From: Clostridia bacterium
Lineage (GTDB): Bacteria > Bacillota > Clostridia > Oscillospirales > CAG-272
NCBI GenBank assembly: GCA_017540285.1
Contig: JAFYBI010000356.1
Location: 1-6,661 of the forward strand
Reading direction: 5' to 3'
DNA: 6,661 nucleotides
Position 1 is the first letter of the stretch; each line of letters opens with the position of its first letter. The notes under the pieces are model-generated. The model did not search any database. It had not been told where the DNA came from and saw only the letters and a program-made list of their open reading frames with translations. Of this stretch, positions 1-5,245 are shown in pieces. Position numbers and translations under genes: made by a program.

Positions 1-315
1 TCTCCGGGGAATTTTCTCCCGCCGCCGAAGGTCTCCTCCGCGGTCATCGCGCTCGTGCCCCACGGCGGGATCCGGGAAATCTATCCCGGCGCTCCCGGGG
101 ACGACGAAGCATGCCGCGCCTTCGCGGAAAAAGTCTCGTCCCTCATCGAACTCGCGTTCGGGCAGCGGCGCAAGACCCTCGTCAACGCCCTCTCCGCGCG
201 CTGGCCGAAGGAGACGACCGCCGCCGCGCTCGAAGCATGCGGCCTCAGGCCGGACATCCGCGGCGAACGTCTGTCGGCGGAGGACTTCTGCCTGCTTGCC
301 GATCATTTGACATGA
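1..315 (+). CDS. rsmA: 16S rRNA dimethyladenosine transferase RsmA/KsgA, C-terminal part (5' end outside window)
   Basis: This enzyme dimethylates two adjacent adenosines in the 3'-terminal helix of 16S rRNA, using S-adenosylmethionine, late in small-subunit assembly in the cytoplasm. The window starts inside the gene, and 104 codons plus TGA remain, against about 260-290 residues for a full family member. What is visible is the C-terminal part: the family signature PPPKVSSAVI (residues 7-16 of the fragment), which follows the catalytic region, then the helical C-terminal domain with FGQRRKTLVNAL (from residue 53) and the closing RGERLSAEDFCLLADHL block typical of this family. The SAM-binding motifs and the NLPY-type catalytic motif lie upstream of the window. 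The open frame continues to base 1, so an internal GTG at 55 is not the start. The gene faces the convergent SLH gene and both end at the shared terminator at 321-350. Confidence 0.94.
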   Translation, partial: SPGNFLPPPKVSSAVIALVPHGGIREIYPGAPGDDEACRAFAEKVSSLIELAFGQRRKTLVNALSARWPKETTAAALEACGLRPDIRGERLSAEDFCLLADHLT

Positions 316-320
316 AGAAA

Positions 321-350
321 AGAGATCCGTACAGCTCCGTGCGGATCTCT
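321..350. terminator. Bidirectional rho-independent terminator between rsmA and the SLH gene
   Basis: A 12-bp stem (321-332 with 339-350, one G-T pair) closes a 6-nt loop (333-338). On the + strand it is followed by CTTTTCGTTCTTT. On the minus strand the same hairpin is followed by TTTTCTTC. It lies 5 nt past the rsmA stop codon and 29 nt past the SLH gene stop codon, so it can end both convergent transcripts. Confidence 0.9.
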
Positions 351-379
351 CTTTTCGTTCTTTGATTCTTTCCTTCCCG

Positions 380-1120
380 TCAGTCTCCGATCGCGACCTC
401 ATCCGTGCCGATGCCGTAGAAATCCGCCGGATCCGCGACGAAGACCTTCTTTGTTCCGCCGGTCTGAGCCAGGGTTCCGCCGGTCGCCGCCGCGTAGGCA
501 TCCGCCGTGAACACGCCTGCCGCGAACAGCTTCTGCGCCAGGGTGATCCCCGCTCCCTTGACGCCCGCTTTCAGGGCCGCGTAGGAGACGAGCACCGCGT
601 CCGCGCGCCGGAAGTCCGCCGTATCGACGCCGTCGGGCAGGATCCCGACCTGCTTCGCGAGCGAAAAGGGATCGTTCCAGCTGAAATCGCCGGCCGCATC
701 GGAATAGCCGAGCGCGCGCAGCATGAAGGTGAGCATCATCGCGCCGCTCGCGTTCCCCGTGCCGAATTCGGTCGCCGAGACCCCCTTCGTCAGGCCGGTC
801 TCATAGGCGTACGCGACATAATCGTTCGCCCACGCAGGGACGTCGGTGAAGGGGTGCTTCCGTCCGCCCGCCGCGGCTTCCTTCTCCTTCCCGAGAACGC
901 GGATGAGGATGACGAGCGCTTCCGCACGGGTGGGTGCGCGGTCGAGATCGAAATCGGTGTCGGAAACGCCGCGGAAGAGTCCGAGGGTCTTGAGGGCGCG
1001 GGCTTTCGCTTCGGCGTCGGAGAGATCGCGCGCGCCTGCGGATACGCTCAGCGCGAGGACGGCGAAGAGGACGGCGAGGAATCCGGCAATCACGCGCCGG
1101 AGAAGAGATGACTGGAACAT
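380..1120 (-). CDS. Exported SLH (S-layer homology) domain protein, function otherwise unknown
   Basis: The 246-residue product has a clear Sec signal peptide: basic start (RR at 8-9), a hydrophobic stretch at about 10-27, and a likely cleavage after A28 or A30 (SVSAGA-RD). The rest is mainly SLH-like units. The first is at about 36-77 (LGLFRGVSD...PTRAEALVILIRVLG). The second and best is at about 90-139 (HPFTDVPAWANDYVAYAYETG...LRALGY). A degenerate third is at about 147-193 (WNDPFSLAKQVGI...FRRADAV). SLH units usually anchor proteins to pyruvylated cell-wall polymers. Residues 194-246 form an Ala/Thr/Gly-rich tail with no recognised domain, so this is essentially an anchor module without a visible passenger, and short for the family. 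Start ATG is at 1120, with GGAGG (1126-1130) 5 nt upstream and its own promoter at 1154-1183. Whether it binds wall polymer or is a free envelope protein cannot be told from sequence. Confidence 0.9.
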   Translation of the reverse strand: MFQSSLLRRVIAGFLAVLFAVLALSVSAGARDLSDAEAKARALKTLGLFRGVSDTDFDLDRAPTRAEALVILIRVLGKEKEAAAGGRKHPFTDVPAWANDYVAYAYETGLTKGVSATEFGTGNASGAMMLTFMLRALGYSDAAGDFSWNDPFSLAKQVGILPDGVDTADFRRADAVLVSYAALKAGVKGAGITLAQKLFAAGVFTADAYAAATGGTLAQTGGTKKVFVADPADFYGIGTDEVAIGD

Positions 1121-1153
1121 GATGACCTCCGTGTCTGATATGGTGTCTGGCGT

Positions 1154-1183
1154 ATTATATCACATCCGCCGGACCGGAATCAA
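1154..1183 (-). promoter_or_regulatory. Promoter of the SLH gene
   Basis: Read on the minus strand, TTGATT (1178-1183, 4 of 6 to consensus) and a perfect TATAAT (1154-1159) are separated by 18 nt. The expected start of transcription is near 1147, giving a leader of about 26 nt before the ATG at 1120. The element sits in the gap after the comF stop codon, so the SLH gene can be transcribed independently of comF. Confidence 0.75.
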
Positions 1184-1210
1184 GCGTTCTTTCCGATTTC
1201 ACCGGTCCGG
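1169..1210. repeat. 9-bp perfect inverted repeat flanking the comF stop codon
   Basis: CCGGACCGG (1169-1177) and CCGGTCCGG (1202-1210) are perfect inverted copies separated by 24 nt. The left arm falls in the spacer of the SLH promoter, directly next to its -35 box, and the right arm lies in the last codons of comF. There is no T-run after the hairpin, so it is not a standard rho-independent terminator. It could be a regulator-binding site or a chance GC-rich repeat. Confidence 0.4.
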
Positions 1211-1978
1211 ATGCGCCGGAGAGAGCGGATAGGTGCGCGCGAGGGCAACGGGAAAGACGTCCGCCGCTCCGGCCTCGTACAGGATCTCCGCCGCCGCTTT
1301 GACGGTCGACCCCGTCGTGATGATGTCGTCGAAGAGCAGATACCGTCCGCCGTCCGAAATCGAGCGGCGTCGCGGAAGCAGGCCTTCCCGCGCGTTCTCC
1401 CGCCGTTCAGCCGCGCCGAGGCTTTTCTGTTCTTCCGAGGAGGATGCCCGCGCGAGGGTCCGCACAAAGGGGCATCCGAGGAGCTTCGCCGCCCGTCTGC
1501 CGACCTCCTCGCCCTGATCGAAGCCGACTTCGGCGAACTTCTCCGGCGAGCGCGGGGCATAAGTGAAGATCCAGTCCCGGGGCTGCTCGCCCGCCTCCTC
1601 GAGAAGCAGCCCGAGCTGACGCGCGCATTCCCCGGCGAAGAACTCCGCATAAGTCCCGCGGCGCTTCAGATCGAGGATCATCCGCTCCGTCACGCGGTCG
1701 GCATGCTCCTCTCCGAGGCGATCCGCCGGAATGTAGAAATTCAGCGCGAGGAACGGGCGGCCCGCGATCGTCGTGCGGGAGGATGACGGGAAATCCACGC
1801 CGCAGAGACAGCGGTCCGCCGTCTTCCGGCATATCGGACAGCGCAGGAACGTCCCCGCGGCGTACTTCCGGCGGCATTCCGCGCAGAGATCTCCGTCCGG
1901 CGAAGGCGCCTGGCACAGCGCGCAGACGCGCGGGAACAGGAGGGAGAGCAGCCGCGTCCCGATGCCCTGATGTTTCAT
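1199..1978 (-). CDS. comF: ComF family protein (zinc-finger plus phosphoribosyltransferase fold)
   Basis: This 259-residue protein belongs to the ComF/ComFC/GntX family, linked to DNA uptake during natural transformation and, more broadly, to DNA metabolism. Its exact biochemical role is not settled. The N-terminal metal-binding region is intact, with eight cysteines in CxxC-type pairs (C19, C22, C32, C35, C47, C50, C57, C59). A central ERMILDLKRRG block (from about residue 100) matches the family's conserved helix. The segment around APRSPEKFAEVGFDQGEEVGR is the usual RGFNQ-type block, here with GFDQ. Residues 213-225 (YLLFDDIITTGST) are the PRPP-binding loop of type I phosphoribosyltransferases. 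The length is slightly above the usual 220-240. I chose ATG 1978 because GGAGG (1987-1991) lies 8 nt upstream. The frame stays open to 2077, but that extension would run through the promoter. No comFA helicase gene is adjacent. Function in competence here is inference. Confidence 0.92.
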   Translation of the reverse strand: MKHQGIGTRLLSLLFPRVCALCQAPSPDGDLCAECRRKYAAGTFLRCPICRKTADRCLCGVDFPSSSRTTIAGRPFLALNFYIPADRLGEEHADRVTERMILDLKRRGTYAEFFAGECARQLGLLLEEAGEQPRDWIFTYAPRSPEKFAEVGFDQGEEVGRRAAKLLGCPFVRTLARASSSEEQKSLGAAERRENAREGLLPRRRSISDGGRYLLFDDIITTGSTVKAAAEILYEAGAADVFPVALARTYPLSPAHPDR

Positions 1979-2012
1979 CGCGAAATCCTCCGAAAAATGT
2001 CCTTCCGCCGTC

Positions 2013-2041
2013 ATTATAACAGGTCCCCGCCCGCTTGTCAA
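2013..2041 (-). promoter_or_regulatory. Full-consensus promoter of comF
   Basis: On the minus strand, TTGACA (2036-2041) and TATAAT (2013-2018) are separated by exactly 17 nt, a perfect match to the vegetative sigma factor consensus in boxes and spacing. Transcription would begin near 2006, with a leader of about 28 nt. It is divergent from the amidohydrolase promoter, and the two -35 boxes are 30 nt apart. Confidence 0.88.
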
Positions 2042-2071
2042 CGCCGGAGGGATATTTTCGCGTCGGTACCC

Positions 2072-2100
2072 TTGCAAATCCGCGCGCGATCCGGTATAAT
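2072..2100 (+). promoter_or_regulatory. Promoter of the amidohydrolase gene
   Basis: TTGCAA (2072-2077, 4 of 6 to consensus) and a perfect TATAAT (2095-2100) are separated by 17 nt. The expected start of transcription is near 2107, leaving a leader of about 27 nt that contains the ribosome binding site GGAGG (2124-2128). Confidence 0.82.
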
Positions 2101-2133
2101 GGGGGCAGCACTCATCGAAATACGGAGGAAGCC

Positions 2134-3276
2134 ATGCCGTCCGTCAACACCGCCAAAAAGGGATACCGGGATCTCCCGATCTGCGACAGCCACGTGCACA
2201 TCACCTACGCCATGTCCCTCGCGAAAACCGCCGCGATGCTCAGCGGGTACATGGATTACTTCGGCCTCTCCCGGATCGCGCTGCTCGGTCTGCCGCACTC
2301 CGTCCGCGCGTCGCTCACCGATCCGTCGAACAACCTGAAATGCCTGTACCTGAAATCCGTACTGAACGGGGAGCACGGGGACCGGCCTGTCCACGCCTTC
2401 GGCGGGCTCTATCACTTTTTCGACGGGCGGGACACGGCGGACGGCTTTCTCAGGCAGGCCATGGATCTGTGGGCGATGGGCTTTGACGGCGTGAAGATCC
2501 TGCTCGGCAAGCCGCCGCTTCGCAAAAGGCTCGGCGTGCCGCTCGACGATCCGGTTTTCGATCCGTTCTATTCGTTCTGCGAAGAGGTCCGCTTCCCCGT
2601 GACGATGCATCTCGGCGATCCGGAGGCATACTGGCTTCCGGGGGACGGCGGGAACTATGACGGCACGTTTCCCTCCCTCTCCGCGCTGCGGCGTGAGACG
2701 GAAGGGATCCTCGAAAAGCATCCCGCGCTCGATCTCGTCCTCTGCCATTTCTATTTCATCGCAGATGACCTCGAGGCGGCGGACCGGTTCCTCGCAGCCC
2801 ACCCGACGGTCTCCTTCGATCTGACGCCGGGGAGCGAGATGTACGCGGGCTTCACGAAACGCCCCGACGAATGGCGCGATTTCTTCCGCCGTTACCGCCG
2901 GCGCATTCTCTTCGGCACCGATACGGACAACTGGGCCGCGCCGGACACCGACGAAGGATACGAGCACAATTTCTCCTATCCCTTCAACCTCGTCCGCAAC
3001 GCGCTCGAATCCCCGGTCCCCTTCCGCTTCGAGGACGTCGACTGGGGACTGCTCGCGCCGCTCTCGGCCGACGAGGAGACGCTCCGCGCGATCTATTCGG
3101 AGAACTTTATCCGCCGCATGGGCGAGCCGCGGCCAATCGACCGTGCCCTCGCCTCCCTCGCCGCCGACATGCTCCTCACCCTCTGCGAGCACGACGTCCT
3201 CTTTGCCGGGGATCCGGTACGCCGGGAGACGGAACGCGGCAATCTGCGCGTGATCGCGGACTGTTTCCGGGCATGA
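2134..3276 (+). CDS. Amidohydrolase family protein (amidohydrolase-2 type TIM-barrel metal hydrolase)
   Basis: The 380-residue protein has the residue pattern of the amidohydrolase-2 superfamily: the N-terminal metal motif DSHVH (H20, H22), a VKIL strand with K121, PVTMHLGDP (H159), LVLCHF (H205) and ILFGTDTD (D263). These are the expected metal ligands and catalytic aspartate in the expected order, so a metal-dependent hydrolase or decarboxylase-like lyase is likely. The substrate cannot be read from the sequence. Residues 53-80 and 165-190 hold loops that probably shape the pocket. The C-terminal part (about 340-380) is helical in character and lies outside the core motifs. ATG 2134 is chosen because GGAGG (2124-2128) lies 5 nt upstream. 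The frame is open further upstream to 2035, but that would cross the promoter. It is transcribed alone, divergently from comF, and ends at the terminator at 3296-3318. No pathway partner is adjacent. No signal peptide is visible, so it should be cytoplasmic. Confidence 0.88.
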   Translation: MPSVNTAKKGYRDLPICDSHVHITYAMSLAKTAAMLSGYMDYFGLSRIALLGLPHSVRASLTDPSNNLKCLYLKSVLNGEHGDRPVHAFGGLYHFFDGRDTADGFLRQAMDLWAMGFDGVKILLGKPPLRKRLGVPLDDPVFDPFYSFCEEVRFPVTMHLGDPEAYWLPGDGGNYDGTFPSLSALRRETEGILEKHPALDLVLCHFYFIADDLEAADRFLAAHPTVSFDLTPGSEMYAGFTKRPDEWRDFFRRYRRRILFGTDTDNWAAPDTDEGYEHNFSYPFNLVRNALESPVPFRFEDVDWGLLAPLSADEETLRAIYSENFIRRMGEPRPIDRALASLAADMLLTLCEHDVLFAGDPVRRETERGNLRVIADCFRA

Positions 3277-3295
3277 CGCGCGATCGACGGCAAAA

Positions 3296-3330
3296 CAGGA
3301 CGGTTCCGCGCCGTCCTGCTTTTTTATTTG
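3296..3330. terminator. Rho-independent terminator after the amidohydrolase gene, probably bidirectional
   Basis: An 8-bp perfect GC-rich stem (CAGGACGG 3296-3303 with CCGTCCTG 3311-3318) closes a 7-nt loop and is followed by CTTTTTTATTTG. On the minus strand the hairpin is followed by TTTTG, so it can also serve the convergent lipoprotein gene ending at 3341. Confidence 0.9.
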
Positions 3331-3340
3331 CTTTCTTCGA

Positions 3341-5101
3341 TCAGCCGAGGCCTCTTGTCACCCAGAATTCGTAATACTCGCCGTCGCCGGGAATGAGGTT
3401 TTCCATCGGAACGTGGAATCCCTCATCCTCCCAGCAGCCGACCTCGTCGTAATACCCGACGGAGAAGGCCCACGCGGCGGGGATTTCATAATGCACTTCC
3501 CCGGCATCCTGATAGTGGACGAAGATGTCGCGGGTCTCGGCGTATGCCTCGTCGAGCACCTCGGCAAACGGGATCTCCATTCCGTATTCCATCGCGCCGG
3601 TCATGCCTTCCATATCATACCCGATCGAGCGGATGAGCAGCGTTTCGCGGTCGATCACATAATCGTTGCCGTCGGTGATGCCGTCGCCGTAATCAAACGC
3701 CAAGCGGAAGGAGACGGTGTCCGCGGATTCCTTCACGTCGCAGATCGTGCCGAGCGAAGCAAACAGGAGTCCGGAGGTCAGGTAATGATCGTTTTCATAA
3801 TGCTCGCCGTCGGCGTTCGTGTCCGTGAAGAGGTAATCGCCTTCCTCGGGATCCGGAAGCTCCACCGAGAGCTTCGCCGCCCCTTCGCTGTCGATCTCGA
3901 AGTGATACGCCCCGAAGGAGCCGCTGGTGAACGAGTAGGTTTCCTCCTCGAAGATGCCGTTCATCTCTTCCACGCGGACGATCTCGTCCCCGCGGCGGAA
4001 GAAGGAGGTCTTCTGCTCGCCGCCTTCACCGGCAATCATCATGCTCACCGAGCCGAACTGACTGAGCAGATTCGTGATCCGGTTCTTTTCGATGACATCG
4101 TCCAGCGAGAACGGGAGTTCTTCCGAAGCTGCTCCGTCTCCGCCCGTCTCCTGCGCGGGCAGATGAGCTTCATCGCGGGCGTAAACCGTCGCGCTTCCGG
4201 TGTTCGCGTCGATCAGGATCGTTCCGTCCTCCTCCAGACCGTCCGGAGAGGACAGGAGGATCCCCTCGTCCGGGAGGCACCGCAGCTGCCACAGGCCCGG
4301 GAATACGAAGCTCTCCGTCCGCGCGCCCGCCTCGGTCTCAATGTCGAGCGTGATCTCGCGGAAGCCCTCCCAGGCCTCCATTACGTCCTCGCCGAGCCGT
4401 TCGCCGTTGTATTCGACCTCGAACGAGCCGTAATACCGCGTATCGTCGTCGAAATACTCCCATGCGAAGGTCTTCACGAAGAGCGTTCCCTTGTTCACGA
4501 CGACGGTGTTGACGCAGGGCGTCGTCCTGCCGTCCCCGAGATCGAGATCTTCCACGAGCCGTACCGTGTAGTAGTCCCCCTCCTCCGCGGTGATGACGAT
4601 ATCCTCCGAGAGGGCGGAGGGGAAATAGCGGTTAATCGAATTGTCGACCCAGTCTTCAACGGAGTCGGACGCTTCTGCGGTGACCCACTTGGACGCGGTG
4701 ACCCGGTCCGGAAAGACGTAGAAATCGAAGCCGCGATAGTTTCCTGCCATGGCGAAGGTCCCGTCGCTGAATTCGTTTTTCGTGATGCAGACACGCTCGC
4801 CGTCCATTTTCCAGAACGAATCGATATCCGATCCGCCGTCATAATCCCGCCGGACGGTGACGCTGTCGTTCCACTGAAGCAGGGTCGTGATCGAATTCTC
4901 CTGTACGAGGAGGTCCAGATCGAAATTGACCGGGATCTCCGTCGGATCCGTTCCGGGCTCCGTGATCCCGTTCCCCTGCGGCGAATCCGGTTTTTCCGGG
5001 GTTTTCGCCGGGTCGATTTTCTGAATGCGGAGGCAGCCCGTGAGCGACGTCGCCAGAAGCAGCGCGGCGAGCAGAGCGGCGGTGAATCTGAATTTCGGCA
5101 T
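3341..5101 (-). CDS. Large lipoprotein of unknown function with an internally duplicated domain
   Basis: I do not recognise a named family for this 586-residue product. It starts with a lipoprotein signal peptide: basic KFR, hydrophobic stretch at about 7-18, and lipobox LTGC with the lipidated cysteine at C23. It should therefore be anchored on the outer face of the cytoplasmic membrane. Residues 24-57 are a Pro/Asp/Thr/Glu-rich linker. Two related blocks follow. The first starts at about 60 (FDLDLLVQENSITTLLQ) and the second at 331 (FSLDDVIEKNRITNLLS). Each is followed by a beta-rich, acidic stretch with aromatic residues. A low-complexity Gly/Ala/Glu linker lies at about 313-329. The last 55 residues (from about 532, VHYEIPAAWAFSVGYYDE) look like a small extra beta unit. 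The protein is very acidic, rich in Tyr, Asp and Glu. ATG 5101 is chosen because AGGAGGG (5108-5114) sits 6 nt upstream and the signal peptide starts there. A frame extension to 5197 would cross the promoter. A binding or sensing envelope protein is plausible, but this is inference. Confidence 0.86.
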   Translation of the reverse strand: MPKFRFTAALLAALLLATSLTGCLRIQKIDPAKTPEKPDSPQGNGITEPGTDPTEIPVNFDLDLLVQENSITTLLQWNDSVTVRRDYDGGSDIDSFWKMDGERVCITKNEFSDGTFAMAGNYRGFDFYVFPDRVTASKWVTAEASDSVEDWVDNSINRYFPSALSEDIVITAEEGDYYTVRLVEDLDLGDGRTTPCVNTVVVNKGTLFVKTFAWEYFDDDTRYYGSFEVEYNGERLGEDVMEAWEGFREITLDIETEAGARTESFVFPGLWQLRCLPDEGILLSSPDGLEEDGTILIDANTGSATVYARDEAHLPAQETGGDGAASEELPFSLDDVIEKNRITNLLSQFGSVSMMIAGEGGEQKTSFFRRGDEIVRVEEMNGIFEEETYSFTSGSFGAYHFEIDSEGAAKLSVELPDPEEGDYLFTDTNADGEHYENDHYLTSGLLFASLGTICDVKESADTVSFRLAFDYGDGITDGNDYVIDRETLLIRSIGYDMEGMTGAMEYGMEIPFAEVLDEAYAETRDIFVHYQDAGEVHYEIPAAWAFSVGYYDEVGCWEDEGFHVPMENLIPGDGEYYEFWVTRGLG

Positions 5102-5116
5102 CAATATCCCTCCTGT

Positions 5117-5139
5117 GCGGGCCGGATTCCGGATCCCGC
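5117..5139 (-). promoter_or_regulatory. GC-rich hairpin just upstream of the lipoprotein ribosome binding site
   Basis: In the lipoprotein mRNA leader, GCGGG (5135-5139) pairs with CCCGC (5117-5121), and an inner CCGG (5129-5132) pairs with CCGG (5122-5125) around a 3-nt loop, leaving a 2-nt bulge on one side. It ends 2 nt from the ribosome binding site. It may affect translation or mRNA stability, or be incidental in GC-rich DNA. Confidence 0.4.
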
Positions 5140-5168
5140 CCGTCCGTTCGTTGGATTGGTTCCTGTTT

Positions 5169-5177
5169 ATCATAACA
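5169..5177 (-). promoter_or_regulatory. Extended -10 promoter of the lipoprotein gene
   Basis: On the minus strand TGTTATGAT is an extended -10 element: TG, one base, then TATGAT (5 of 6 to consensus, 5169-5174). No good -35 box is visible at 16-18 nt (the best 17-nt candidate is ATGGCA at 5192-5197), which fits an extended -10 promoter. The start of transcription would be near 5162, giving a leader of about 60 nt. Confidence 0.6.
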
Positions 5178-5245
5178 TAAACCGCGGCGGCTGCCATCGC
5201 TAATCTTAGTGAAATGAAGGAGGAACCTTCCCCGGACGCCGGCGC

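Noticed and set aside
362..1111. A 249-codon open frame on the + strand opposite the SLH gene
   Set aside because: Arg/Glu/Gly-rich composition typical of an antisense shadow, no start signals, and it begins inside the terminator region. The minus strand has the signal peptide and SLH motifs.
2038..3192. A 384-codon open frame on the minus strand opposite the amidohydrolase
   Set aside because: It is the complement of a gene with full catalytic motifs, and it would run through both divergent promoters.
3413..5203. A 596-codon open frame on the + strand opposite the lipoprotein gene
   Set aside because: It is the antisense shadow of a GC-rich gene. It has no ribosome binding site or promoter, no recognisable domain, and its frame follows the codon positions of the lipoprotein, which has a lipobox signal peptide and a good start.
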